This document shows, piece after piece, positions 1-7,890 of a DNA stretch of 64,000 nucleotides. Numbering within the stretch: position 1 is the stretch's first letter; the number at the start of each line of letters is the position of its first letter. The notes under the pieces were generated by a model, which worked only from the letters and a program-made list of their open reading frames with translations, was not told the origin of the DNA and made no database searches. This DNA comes from Oceanimonas sp052119705 (GTDB lineage: Bacteria; Pseudomonadota; Gammaproteobacteria; Enterobacterales; Aeromonadaceae), in the NCBI RefSeq assembly GCF_052119705.1, contig NZ_JBGQOP010000007.1:79431-143430 (forward strand). The letters are read 5' to 3'. The position numbers and the translations under genes were made by a program.

Positions 1-2
1 TT

Positions 3-770
3 GGTGCCGTATTTGGTGGCCAAGTGATGGGCCAAGCCTTGGCGGCGGCGAAATATACCTTGCCGGCAGAGCGCCAGGCGCATTCTTTTCATTCTTATTT
101 TCTGCGCCCGGGTGATGTGCATAAGCCCATTATTTATGACGTAGAAAATATTCGCGACGGCAAAACCACCTCTACTCGCAGGGTAAAGGCGCTGCAGCAT
201 GGCAAGCCGATTTTCTATATGACGGCCTCTTTTCAAGAGCCTATCTCCGGCTTCGATCATCAAGTCGCCATGCCCGAGGTGGCAGGGCCTGCAGGCTTAG
301 CCGATGACAGTGAGCACATTAAGGCGCTGGCCCAGCACTTGCCGTCCAAGGTGCGCGAAAAATGGTTATCATCTCAGCCCATCAGTATGCGCCAAGTAAA
401 TTACGTAAATCCCATGGCGCCAGAAAAAGCAGAACCGTTGCGCTATATCTGGCTCAAAGCCAACGGCGACTTGCCTAATGATCCGAGTATTCACAAATAT
501 TTATTGGCATATGCCTCAGATTTTAACTTCTTGCCGACCGCACTCATGCCCCACGGCCGCTCTTATTGGGATCGAGATCTACAAGTGGCGACTATCGATC
601 ACTCCATGTGGTTTCATCAGGATTTTAGCTTCGATGATTGGATCTTGTATGTCATGGAAAGCCCACGGGCCAGCGGCGGCCGCGGCCTAGTACAAGGTCG
701 GTTTTATACCCGTGACGGCATTTTAGTTGCCAGCACCATGCAAGAAGGCATTATCCGCAAAAGACAGTGA
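3..770 (+). CDS. tesB: Acyl-CoA thioesterase II (5' end outside window)
   Basis: TesB hydrolyses medium- and long-chain acyl-CoA to free fatty acid and CoA in the cytosol. The frame is open from base 3, and residues encoded upstream of the first possible start (GAVFGGQV) already match the family, so the gene begins before the window. Seen: the double hot-dog signature FHSYFLRPGD followed by KPIIYDVE, then GKPIFYMTASFQ and a C-terminal half with WDRDLQVATIDHSMWFH. The stop codon lies inside a 7-bp repeat array. Identity is firm; only the N-terminus is missing. Confidence 0.93.
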   Translation, partial: GAVFGGQVMGQALAAAKYTLPAERQAHSFHSYFLRPGDVHKPIIYDVENIRDGKTTSTRRVKALQHGKPIFYMTASFQEPISGFDHQVAMPEVAGPAGLADDSEHIKALAQHLPSKVREKWLSSQPISMRQVNYVNPMAPEKAEPLRYIWLKANGDLPNDPSIHKYLLAYASDFNFLPTALMPHGRSYWDRDLQVATIDHSMWFHQDFSFDDWILYVMESPRASGGRGLVQGRFYTRDGILVASTMQEGIIRKRQ

Positions 771-981
771 AGGGTGAAGCGTAAAGGGATAAAGGAACAC
801 ACCTACAAACAGCTTCCTGTAGGCGGCCGCTTCAGCTGGCAGTCCAGTCTCAGCGGGATTTTTTATGTTATTCTGGTCTTCCTAGCTAGTGTGATGATCT
901 CGCCGTTAAACCGTCATCCTGACGGATGTCAGGATCTTGCTATTGTTGTGTGCTCGTCCACTTCACTCTTTACCCTTTACT
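767..981. repeat. Inverted heptamer arms flanking a REP-like spacer
   Basis: Four 7-bp units of the GTGAAGG type (767-794) start on the tesB stop codon. Three inverse units of the CTTTACC type (961-981) lie just before ung. The spacer holds an imperfect palindrome at 911-936 built on CATCCTGACG / ATGTCAGGAT. A 77-codon frame across this region is composed of the repeats and is not considered a gene. Confidence 0.75.
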
Positions 982-997
982 CAAAACCGAGAATTAA

Positions 998-1690
998 ATG
1001 GCTCTAACCTGGAATCAGCTTATCGAACACGAACAACAACAGCCTTATCTGCGCCAGACTCTGGATTTTGTCGAGCAAGAGCGGGCGGCAGGTAAGGTGA
1101 TTTATCCGCCTGCGGCAGAGGTATTTACTGCTTTTAAGCTGACGCCGCTCGACCAAGTAAAGGTAGTGATCCTCGGCCAAGACCCTTACCACGGACCTAA
1201 TCAAGCCCATGGCTTAAGCTTTTCGGTACTGCCCGGCGTTAAGGTGCCGCCTTCGTTACGTAATATGTACAAAGAGCTAAGCACAGATATTCCGGGTTTT
1301 ATCACCCCCGATCACGGCCACTTAAGCTCGTGGGCAGAGCAGGGCGTGCTGATGATCAATACTGTGCTTACCGTTGAACAAGGCAAGGCGCACTCTCATG
1401 CCAAATTAGGTTGGGAAGCCTTTACCGATCAGGTTATCCAAACCGTGAATGAACATTGCCAAGGCGTGGTATTTTTACTGTGGGGTGCTCACGCCCAGAG
1501 AAAAGGTGCGCTGCTAGATAGTCAACGCCACCATATTCTGAGCGCCGCTCATCCTAGCCCCTTATCCGCCTATCATGGCTTTTTCGGCTGCCAGCATTTC
1601 TCGCAAACCAACCTGCTATTACAACAGCAAGGTAAAGAGCCAATTGATTGGGCAAAACTAAACCCAAACCCCTTTGCCACGGAAAAATAG
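998..1690 (+). CDS. ung: Uracil-DNA glycosylase (family 1)
   Basis: Ung removes uracil from DNA, starting base-excision repair of deaminated cytosine or misincorporated dUMP. 230 residues, normal for family 1. Seen: the water-activating motif GQDPYHG at residues 60-66 with catalytic Asp62, and the minor-groove loop HPSPLS at 185-190 with catalytic His185, followed by the usual AYHGFFGCQHFS. Start is ATG at 998; the Shine-Dalgarno is weak. It stands alone between repeat-rich gaps, so it is probably a single-gene transcript. Confidence 0.96.
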   Translation: MALTWNQLIEHEQQQPYLRQTLDFVEQERAAGKVIYPPAAEVFTAFKLTPLDQVKVVILGQDPYHGPNQAHGLSFSVLPGVKVPPSLRNMYKELSTDIPGFITPDHGHLSSWAEQGVLMINTVLTVEQGKAHSHAKLGWEAFTDQVIQTVNEHCQGVVFLLWGAHAQRKGALLDSQRHHILSAAHPSPLSAYHGFFGCQHFSQTNLLLQQQGKEPIDWAKLNPNPFATEK

Positions 1691-1731
1691 AGCTGAGGGC
1701 TAAAAAGACTTTAATGTGTAAGGGCAAAGAT

Positions 1732-1858
1732 AGCGCCCGGCGCCCAGCACCAAGGTAAATCAATAGCTGGTTTGGGTATTACTCTATATGCCGTCTTACC
1801 GGGCCTGCCCCGGTATCTCGCTCTTTGTCTAGCTAGGCGCTGGGCGCTCGGCGCTTAT
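1732..1858. repeat. Inverted AGCGCCC-type heptamer arms
   Basis: Three units of AGCGCCC type at 1732-1752 face four units of the inverse CGCTGGG type at 1831-1858; further inverse units lie at 1892-1912. The spacer is one copy of the long direct repeat described at 1745-1830. Confidence 0.7.
1745..1830. repeat. Direct repeat copy 1 (partner 2305-2390)
   Basis: 86 bases that match 2305-2390 at a 560-base offset with only scattered differences. Both run from CCAAGGTAAATCAA to CTCGCTCTTTGTCTA and contain a short hairpin around CCGG. Copy 2 continues into the palindromic tail shared with the third copy. Confidence 0.8.
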
Positions 1859-1950
1859 GTTTACTATTCTCCAATCCCTCGCTAATTGTCTAGCTGGGCG
1901 CAGGGCGCTGTTTCTAAGTTTCGACTGCGACGAAATGCGAGAGCACTTTA

Positions 1951-2103
1951 TCTGCAACGGAATCCACGGAACCCACGGAAAAATAGCGATCAAATCTGAA
2001 AAAAAATTCTATGATTAAGACCTTACAAAAAAGAGGTATTAGTCATTTTTCGTCCATCTCAGCTTAATTTTTCCGTGTTCTTCTGTGGGTTCCGTGGCAA
2101 AAA
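1951..2103. repeat. PAL palindromic element, copy A
   Basis: Outer arms are inverse complements: left TGCAACGGAATCCACGGAAC (from 1953), right ending at GGTTCCGTGGCAAAAA (2103). The centre has a degenerate form of the family core (ACCTTAC). Confidence 0.7.
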
Positions 2104-2141
2104 GGTCTTTAATTTTATCTATCTTACCGGTATTAAGGCTT

Positions 2142-2282
2142 CGTCATTCTGGGCCTGACCCTGTATCTCGCTCTTTGTCTAAGGCCTAAACCAGATCCTG
2201 ACGTGCGTCAGGATGACGGCTAAAAAGCAGTGATTGGGGAGCTGGGACTAGGGACTAGTAACTAGTAACAACGCCAAGCACT
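2142..2282. repeat. Direct repeat copy 3 with palindrome and heptamer tail
   Basis: 2142-2244 matches 2352-2454 at a 210-base offset. It includes ATCCTGACG-TG-CGTCAGGAT at about 2195-2214, a near-perfect palindrome. It runs into a 7-bp array (2241-2282) of CTAGGGA / CTAGTAA units. Confidence 0.75.
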
Positions 2283-2304
2283 GGTTTTAACCATTCCCAA
2301 CTCC

Positions 2305-2471
2305 CAGCGCCAAGGTAAATCAAGAGCTGGTTTGGGTATTATTCTTTATGCCGTCTTACCGGATTTACTCCGGTATCTCGCTCTTTGTCTAAGGCCTAAA
2401 CCAGATCCTGACGTACGTCAGGATGACAGCTAAAGAGCAGTGAGTGGGCAGCTGGGATTGGTGATTAGTTA
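2305..2471. repeat. Direct repeat copy 2 with perfect palindrome
   Basis: Shares 2305-2390 with copy 1 and 2352-2454 with copy 3. It contains the perfect 20-bp palindrome ATCCTGACGTACGTCAGGAT at about 2405-2424 and ends in three 7-bp units (2451-2471). Such hairpins are REP-like. Confidence 0.75.
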
Positions 2472-2520
2472 AATATAAGCACTTAGCCGCTGTTCTTCCT
2501 TAGCGATTAAAATCACTTTT

Positions 2521-2744
2521 CGATTTTATCCCTATTTTTCCGTTGGTTCTGCGTTCTTCCGTTGCAAAAATAGTTTTCGGTTTGAGCTTTCTTAACTCGG
2601 CACTAGAAGCCTGGCGCTTGTTTCCAACCCCTTCGTCGCCAGTCATTTGGGCTTATGTCAAATCTCAGCTCTTACCATTTAAGGAGTCTTGGTCAGATCT
2701 CATCTCTATTTTTCCGTGTTCTTTCGTGTATTCCGTGGCAAAAA
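2521..2744. repeat. Two half PAL elements (B and C) in tandem
   Basis: Both copies keep only the right arm. Copy B (2521-2570) ends in CTTCCGTTGCAAAAA. Copy C (2671-2744) begins at the core CTTACCA and ends in GTATTCCGTGGCAAAAA. Three 7-bp units (CTGTTAG type, 2747-2767) follow. Confidence 0.6.
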
Positions 2745-2880
2745 TGCTGTTAGCTGTTAGCTTCCAACCCTAGCCGAAATCCCGTAAACTTACGCACCTT
2801 TAAAATTTATTGGGTTAGCTCAGTAAATTTACCTTCAAAAACAGCTTATGGCCTTGGGGATTAGCCAACTGAACCCTATG

Positions 2881-2892
2881 GGCGGTAGCGTG
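2881..2892 (+). promoter_or_regulatory. ops element (JUMPstart core, RfaH recruitment site)
   Basis: GGCGGTAGCGTG matches the ops consensus exactly and lies 59 bases before wzz. In enterobacteria, ops in the nontemplate strand of paused RNA polymerase recruits RfaH, which suppresses Rho and polarity in long surface-polysaccharide operons. The upstream part of the 39-bp JUMPstart is only loosely present. It implies the ~17-kb plus-strand block that follows is transcribed as an RfaH-dependent unit; rfaH itself is not in the window. Confidence 0.88.
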
Positions 2893-2951
2893 CCTAAATC
2901 TCAAAAACATAAAATAAAAAACCTTATAATTCAAAGGATTAAAAAGAAGTC

Positions 2952-3752
2952 ATGACTCAAGTACCCCAAAGGAAAGATGCTGAATTTAGTCAACCTATGC
3001 CTCGCCACGCCTACCAGGACGATGAGATTTCTTTGGTTGATCTAGCCAAAACCCTAGTTAAACGTTGGCGGTTAATGCTAGGAGTTTTCTTAGTTGTAGT
3101 ATTTGGAGGTTTGGCTTATGCGCTTACCTTATCTACTCCGTACGAGTACACCACTATTTACAGCGGTGCCGAAGCCAGCCCCGGTACCTCGCTGGAGTCT
3201 ACTGCCAGCTTAGAATCTAAAGTGAATAGTCTCTATATACCGCAACAAACTCGGCATTTATTGCAAACTAAGCAGCTAGAAAAACTCCCCTTTAAAGTCA
3301 CGGTCAGCATACCTAAAGATACCAATTTAATTACCTTAACGAGCAAAGCGCAAGAAGCTGACAAGGACTTAGTAACAGATTTACATCATGGAATTATTAC
3401 CCAGCTTAAAGCCGAGCAAGACCGCCAAACAGAGCAACGAGTTAGTATTTTACAGCAAAGACTAGACGCCGCTAAAGAGCAGTTAAAACTTACTATGACT
3501 TTGGAGTCTAACAAGTCCGGAGAAATTGCTACTGCTTTAATGGCAAGTGTAAGTAGTTTAGAGTCAGACATATCCAGCTTTGCTAATGGCAGAATAGTAG
3601 ACGAGGTAAGCCAAAGCTTGCAGCCCAAAGGCATCAGTAAGTCCTTAATAATGGTACTTGCCATAGTGTTAGGCGGCATGTTGGCTGTAATGGCGGTATT
3701 TGTTCGCGAGTTTTCTTCCAAAGTATGTAGTAGCTTAAAAGAAGATAATTAA
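2952..3752 (+). CDS. wzz: O-antigen chain-length determinant (Wzz family)
   Basis: Wzz is an inner-membrane co-polymerase that sets the modal length of the O-antigen made by Wzy. 266 residues. Seen: a cytoplasmic N-terminal tail, TM1 at about 41-60, a periplasmic domain with predicted coiled-coil stretches (about 150-190), and TM2 at about 228-250 followed by a short charged tail, the usual polysaccharide co-polymerase 1a plan. Start ATG has AAGAAG upstream. First gene after the ops site. The periplasmic part is shorter than in E. coli Wzz and diverged, so I infer the function from topology and position. Confidence 0.88.
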   Translation: MTQVPQRKDAEFSQPMPRHAYQDDEISLVDLAKTLVKRWRLMLGVFLVVVFGGLAYALTLSTPYEYTTIYSGAEASPGTSLESTASLESKVNSLYIPQQTRHLLQTKQLEKLPFKVTVSIPKDTNLITLTSKAQEADKDLVTDLHHGIITQLKAEQDRQTEQRVSILQQRLDAAKEQLKLTMTLESNKSGEIATALMASVSSLESDISSFANGRIVDEVSQSLQPKGISKSLIMVLAIVLGGMLAVMAVFVREFSSKVCSSLKEDN

Positions 3753-3824
3753 TGTCTTTAAGCTACTGACGTTTAAACTAATTTGCTTAGCAATAAATTT
3801 TCTAGTGATGGATATTACAATATT

Positions 3825-5135
3825 ATGAAAATCTTAGTTACCGGTGGTGCTGGTTTCATCGGGTCTGCCGTTATTCGGCATATAATTGAAAATACAGAAG
3901 ATAGTGTAGTTAACCTAGATAAGCTCACTTACGCCGGTAACTTAGAAAACTTACTAACAGTTAATAACAGCGAACGCTACACTTTCGAACAGGTAGATAT
4001 TTGTGACCGTGCAGAGTTAGATCGTGTATTCCAAGAGCACCAGCCCGATGCAGTAATGCACTTAGCAGCAGAAAGCCACGTTGATAGATCAATAGATGGG
4101 CCAAGCGATTTTATCCAAACCAATATCGTTGGTACCTATAACTTACTAGAAGCTGCAAGAGCCTATTGGAATGAGCTAGACACTGAGCGAAAGCAAGCTT
4201 TCAAGTTTCATCACATTAGTACCGATGAAGTCTACGGCGATCTTCCCCATCCTTCGGATGGCAGTGTTGAGTGCATAGTGGTGAGTGATGAGTTGAAAGA
4301 AAGTGTTGAGGGTTTAGTGTTGAGTGATGAGTTGAAAGAAAGTGTTGAGGGTTTAGTGTTGAGTGATGAGTTGCAAGATCAAACACTCAAAACTCAAAAC
4401 TCAGCACTAAGCACTGAAGTACCACTCAACACTCAACACTCACAACTTAACACTACGGAAGCTTCGCTTCCGTTATTCACTGAGCAGACCGCCTATGCTC
4501 CCAGTAGCCCGTACTCGGCAAGTAAAGCGAGTTCTGATCATTTAGTCCGCGCTTGGTTACGCACTTATGGTTTTCCCACATTGATCACTAATTGCTCCAA
4601 TAACTACGGGCCTTATCACTTTCCAGAAAAATTGATCCCGTTAGTGATACTCAATGCGCTGGAAGGCAAACCCTTACCCATCTACGGCAAAGGCGACCAA
4701 ATTCGTGACTGGCTACATGTAGAAGACCACGCCCGTGCGCTTTACAAAGTAGTGACTGAAGGCATAGTAGGTGAAACCTACAACATCGGCGGCCACAACG
4801 AAAAAACTAACCTAGAAGTAGTGCAAACCATCTGCACCATCCTGGATGAGTTAGTTCCACTCAACACTCAGCATTCAAAACTCAACACTGAAGAACCACT
4901 CAACACTCAACACTCAAAACTCATCACTTACGTCAGTGATAGACCTGGCCACGACCGCCGCTATGCCATAGATGCCAGCAAAATCGAGCGCGAACTCGGC
5001 TGGAAGCCACAAGAAACGTTTGAATCTGGTATTCGCAGCACTGTGCAGTGGTATTTAGATAATCAAGATTGGGTGAGCAACGTACAAAGTGGGGCTTATC
5101 AAAACTGGATCAGCCAGCAGTATGGTGGCGAATAA
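3825..5135 (+). CDS. rmlB: dTDP-glucose 4,6-dehydratase with in-frame repeat insertions
   Basis: RmlB converts dTDP-glucose to dTDP-4-keto-6-deoxyglucose, the branch point for rhamnose and the 3-amino sugar. Seen: Rossmann GGAGFIG at residues 7-13, catalytic T133/D134/E135 in STDEVYGDL, and Y230-x3-K234. I place the start at ATG 3825, where the family begins (MKILVTGG); an upstream TTG would add 14 unrelated residues. Length 436 against about 355 usual. The excess is two low-complexity inserts, about residues 144-214 and 346-365, between otherwise intact blocks (DLPHP / LPLFTE and DELVP / ITYV). Overlaps rmlD by one base (TAATG). All active-site residues remain, so it is probably functional. 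Confidence 0.95.
   Translation: MKILVTGGAGFIGSAVIRHIIENTEDSVVNLDKLTYAGNLENLLTVNNSERYTFEQVDICDRAELDRVFQEHQPDAVMHLAAESHVDRSIDGPSDFIQTNIVGTYNLLEAARAYWNELDTERKQAFKFHHISTDEVYGDLPHPSDGSVECIVVSDELKESVEGLVLSDELKESVEGLVLSDELQDQTLKTQNSALSTEVPLNTQHSQLNTTEASLPLFTEQTAYAPSSPYSASKASSDHLVRAWLRTYGFPTLITNCSNNYGPYHFPEKLIPLVILNALEGKPLPIYGKGDQIRDWLHVEDHARALYKVVTEGIVGETYNIGGHNEKTNLEVVQTICTILDELVPLNTQHSKLNTEEPLNTQHSKLITYVSDRPGHDRRYAIDASKIERELGWKPQETFESGIRSTVQWYLDNQDWVSNVQSGAYQNWISQQYGGE
4264..4450. repeat. In-frame inverted heptamer insertion inside rmlB
   Basis: The first part is built of GTGTTGA-type units, including a 39-bp tandem duplication (4284-4361) that encodes SDELKESVEGLVL twice. The second part (about 4381-4450) is the inverse ACTCAAA / CAACACT type. 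The two halves can pair as a long stem. The reading frame stays open throughout. Confidence 0.85.
4856..4927. repeat. Second in-frame heptamer array in rmlB
   Basis: CACTCAA-type 7-bp units encode LNTQHSK twice, separated by LNTEEP. The 21-bp period (3 x 7) gives a 7-residue protein repeat. It replaces the variable loop that precedes ITYV-DRPGHDRRYAIDA. Confidence 0.82.
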
Positions 5136-6046
5136 TGCACATCTTATTACTGGGAAAAAATGGCCAAGTGGGCTGGGAGTTGCAACGTGCTCTTGCACCT
5201 TTGGGCACTGTCACTGCTCTGGATAGACACTCAGCAGATTACTGTGGTGACCTAACTCAACCAGAAGCGCTTGCCAATACCATACGCAGCCTTAAGCCTG
5301 ATGTTATTGTTAATGCTGCCGCCTATACGGCAGTCGATAAAGCCGAAAGTGAGCCTATACAGGCGCGCCAAATTAATGCCGATATCTTGGCCGTTATTGC
5401 TATTGAGGCCAACAAGCTGGGTGCGTGGCTGATCCACTACTCCACCGATTATGTCTTTAATGGCGAGGGGGCTAGCCCTTGGCAAGAAGATGATATTAGT
5501 GCACCTTTGAGTGTGTATGGCGCTACTAAGCTGGCTGGCGAAAACTTTATTACTCAAAATTGTAAACAATATCTTATCTTCCGTACCAGCTGGGTGTACG
5601 GCAGCCGCGGCAATAACTTCGCAAAAACCATGTTGCGTTTAGCTAAAGAGCGCGACGCCTTGAACGTAATAAACGATCAAATTGGGGCGCCCACTGGAGC
5701 TGATTTAATCGCCGATTGTACCGCTCACGCCGTTCGTATTGTTATGAGTCAAAGCACAGAGCATGCGCCAAGCTTAACTGGCGTCTACCACTTGGCAGCC
5801 AGCGGCGAAACCAACTGGCATGACTATGCGACTTTAGTGTTTAAAGAAGCAAGAAACCATGGCGTAACGCTTAAGCTTAATAATCTAAATGCAATTAGTA
5901 CTCTTGAGTATCCAACACCGGCCTCGCGGCCCCTTAACTCGCGGTTAAATACCGAAAAATTACGCACAGCATTTAATCTCAGATTACCACCTTGGCAGCA
6001 AGGTGTAAGCCGCATGCTAACTGAAATATTGGAGCAGAACTCTTGA
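5135..6046 (+). CDS. rmlD: dTDP-4-dehydrorhamnose reductase
   Basis: RmlD carries out the last step to dTDP-L-rhamnose, reducing dTDP-4-keto-L-rhamnose with NAD(P)H. Seen: N-terminal GKNGQVGWEL nucleotide-binding motif, NAAAYTAVDKAE, and STDYVFNG followed by YGATKLAGE (catalytic Tyr and Lys), all classic. The start is ATG 5135 because the family begins MHILLLG and it overlaps the rmlB stop as TAATG; a longer frame from 5069 would run into rmlB. 303 residues, normal. Overlaps rmlA. Confidence 0.96.
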   Translation: MHILLLGKNGQVGWELQRALAPLGTVTALDRHSADYCGDLTQPEALANTIRSLKPDVIVNAAAYTAVDKAESEPIQARQINADILAVIAIEANKLGAWLIHYSTDYVFNGEGASPWQEDDISAPLSVYGATKLAGENFITQNCKQYLIFRTSWVYGSRGNNFAKTMLRLAKERDALNVINDQIGAPTGADLIADCTAHAVRIVMSQSTEHAPSLTGVYHLAASGETNWHDYATLVFKEARNHGVTLKLNNLNAISTLEYPTPASRPLNSRLNTEKLRTAFNLRLPPWQQGVSRMLTEILEQNS

Positions 6047-6945
6047 AGCAGCAACAAACGAGCACGCGTAAAGGTATTATTTTAGCGGGCGGCTCGGGTA
6101 CCCGGTTATATCCTGTTACCATGACGGTGAGCAAACAACTGCTGCCGGTTTATGATAAGCCGATGATTTATTATCCATTGTGCACATTAATGCTGGCTGG
6201 CATTAAAGACATTTTAATTATTAGCACTCCGCAAGATACGCCGCGCTTTGAACAACTATTAGGCGATGGCAGCCAATGGGGATTGAACCTAAAATATGCT
6301 GTGCAGCCAAGTCCAGATGGCTTAGCTCAGGCTTTTATTATTGGTGAAGACTTTATTGGTAACGATGACTGTGCGTTAGTGCTTGGCGATAACATCTTCT
6401 TTGGCCATAACCTGCAACAAGAGCTAGAGCAAGCTGGCCGCCAAACCTCAGGCGCTACTGTGTTTGCCTATCATGTGCAAGATCCTGAACGATATGGCGT
6501 AGTGGACTTTAATGCACAAGGCCAAGCGCTCAGCTTAGAAGAAAAGCCCCGTGAGCCCAAGAGCAACTATGCGGTCACCGGCTTGTATTTTTACGACAAT
6601 CAGGTGATTGAAATTGCAAAAAACATTAAGCCTTCACACCGTGGTGAGCTAGAAATAACCGACGTGAATAAAGTCTATTTAGAGCGCAAGCAGCTATCGG
6701 TGACCACCATGGGGCGTGGTTATGCATGGCTTGATACGGGAACTCACGACAGCTTAATGGAAGCAGGCACTTTTATTCAGACTATAGAGCAGCGCCAAGG
6801 CTTAAAAGTAGCCTGCCCAGAGGAAATAGCCTATCGCAAAGGTTTCATCAATGCTGATCAAGTACAAAAGTTGGCACAACCTTTAGCTAAGAATGCTTAC
6901 GGGCAGTATTTGTTCAACTTAATTAAACCAGGATACAGAGGTTAA
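6043..6945 (+). CDS. rmlA: Glucose-1-phosphate thymidylyltransferase
   Basis: RmlA makes dTDP-glucose from dTTP and glucose-1-phosphate, the entry step for both dTDP-sugars of this locus. Seen: the nucleotidyltransferase signature LAGGSGTRLYP near residues 15-25, KQLLPVYDKPMIYYPL, LGDNIFFG, and EEKP. 300 residues. Translation starts at TTG 6043, supported by GGAG eight bases upstream and by the 4-base overlap with the rmlD stop. rmlC follows after one base, so B-D-A-C is a tight translationally coupled set. Confidence 0.96.
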   Translation: MKQQQTSTRKGIILAGGSGTRLYPVTMTVSKQLLPVYDKPMIYYPLCTLMLAGIKDILIISTPQDTPRFEQLLGDGSQWGLNLKYAVQPSPDGLAQAFIIGEDFIGNDDCALVLGDNIFFGHNLQQELEQAGRQTSGATVFAYHVQDPERYGVVDFNAQGQALSLEEKPREPKSNYAVTGLYFYDNQVIEIAKNIKPSHRGELEITDVNKVYLERKQLSVTTMGRGYAWLDTGTHDSLMEAGTFIQTIEQRQGLKVACPEEIAYRKGFINADQVQKLAQPLAKNAYGQYLFNLIKPGYRG

Positions 6946-6946
6946 A

Positions 6947-7498
6947 ATGAATGTTATTAATACAGCTATTCCTGATGTGCTGATTTTTGAGCCTAAAATA
7001 TTCGGTGACGATCGAGGTTTTTTTTATGAGAGCTTCAATCAGCAGCAATTTGAACAGTCTGTAGGCCAGGCGGTTAGCTTTGTACAAGATAATCACTCTC
7101 GTTCAAGCAAAGGGGTACTGCGCGGGCTGCACTATCAACTTGCACCTTACGCACAAGGCAAACTGGTAAGAGTAGTACAGGGTGAAGTATTTGACGTTGC
7201 TGTAGATATTCGTAACAGCTCACCTACTTTTGGCCAGTGGGTAGGAGCGAATCTATCGGCTGAAAACAAACGTCAATTATGGATACCTGAAGGCTTTGCG
7301 CATGGCTTTATAACGTTGAGTGACAGTGCAGATTTTTTATATAAAACCACCAATTACTATGCCCCAGCTTACGAAAGAACCATTTTATGGAGCGATCACG
7401 AATTAGCTATTAAATGGCCTACTTCTATTAAGCCTCATGTTAGTCAAAAAGATAAAGATGCGCTTTCTTTCAACCAAGCGATGCAGGAGAAATTATGA
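6947..7498 (+). CDS. rmlC: dTDP-4-dehydrorhamnose 3,5-epimerase
   Basis: RmlC epimerises C3 and C5 of dTDP-4-keto-6-deoxyglucose to give the L-rhamno form. A small cupin of 183 residues. Seen: DDRGFFYESFN, QDNHSRSSKGVLRGLHYQ (catalytic His in the NHS and LHYQ region), GEVFDVAVDIR, and the WIPEGFAHGF motif typical of true RmlC. Overlaps the next gene by ATGA. Confidence 0.96.
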   Translation: MNVINTAIPDVLIFEPKIFGDDRGFFYESFNQQQFEQSVGQAVSFVQDNHSRSSKGVLRGLHYQLAPYAQGKLVRVVQGEVFDVAVDIRNSSPTFGQWVGANLSAENKRQLWIPEGFAHGFITLSDSADFLYKTTNYYAPAYERTILWSDHELAIKWPTSIKPHVSQKDKDALSFNQAMQEKL

Positions 7499-7890
7499 GC
7501 TTATTAGAGTTTATTAATTTCCCCCCACTAGGTGATGAGCGCGGTTCATTAGTGGCTTTAGAAGCTGATAATACAGTGCCTTTCGATATCAAGCGTGTCT
7601 ATTACATCTTCAATACTCAAGCCGGTGTAGCAAGAGGCTTTCATGCCCACCACAACTTAAAGCAAGTAGCAGTATGTGTCACCGGTAAATGCCGTATGGT
7701 GCTTGATGATGGCAAAACTCGCGAAGACGTTTGGTTAGACTCTCCAACTAAAGGTTTATTAATAGGCGATTTGGTGTGGCGAGAAATGCATGATTTCAGT
7801 GAAGACTGTGTACTGCTAGTGCTAGCCAGCGAACATTATGATGAAGCTGATTATATTCGTGATTATGAAGAATTTCTGAGGTGTTTATGA
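7495..7890 (+). CDS. fdtA: dTDP-4-oxo-6-deoxyglucose 3,4-ketoisomerase (FdtA/QdtA-like)
   Basis: The enzyme moves the keto group of the RmlB product from C4 to C3, committing it to a 3-amino-3,6-dideoxyhexose. Seen: a 131-residue cupin with the family hallmark RGFHAHHNLKQ, which carries the active-site histidines, then GKCRMVLDDG and WREMHDFS. Good ribosome site (AGGAG). FdtA gives the galacto (Fuc3N) and QdtA the gluco (Qui3N) product; the sequence alone does not let me separate them, so the symbol is provisional. Overlaps the downstream acyltransferase start by ATGA. Confidence 0.87.
   Translation: MSLLEFINFPPLGDERGSLVALEADNTVPFDIKRVYYIFNTQAGVARGFHAHHNLKQVAVCVTGKCRMVLDDGKTREDVWLDSPTKGLLIGDLVWREMHDFSEDCVLLVLASEHYDEADYIRDYEEFLRCL

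Larger units (their letters stand above)
1691..2880. other. Gene-free repeat mosaic between ung and wzz
   Basis: About 1.2 kb with no credible gene. It holds heptamer arrays, one full PAL element (1951-2103), two half PAL copies (2521-2570, 2671-2744), and three related direct repeats ending in 20-bp palindromes. The last ~110 bases before the ops site look like ordinary promoter/leader DNA, although I cannot pick out a convincing -35/-10 pair. The 69- and 76-codon frames here are repeat shadows. Confidence 0.8.

Noticed and set aside
774..1007. 77-codon plus-strand frame between tesB and ung
   Set aside because: Built from heptamer arms and a REP-like palindrome, overlaps the ung start, no ribosome site, no family resemblance.
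2543..2773. 76-codon frame upstream of wzz
   Set aside because: Runs through two half PAL elements; no Shine-Dalgarno and no coding character.
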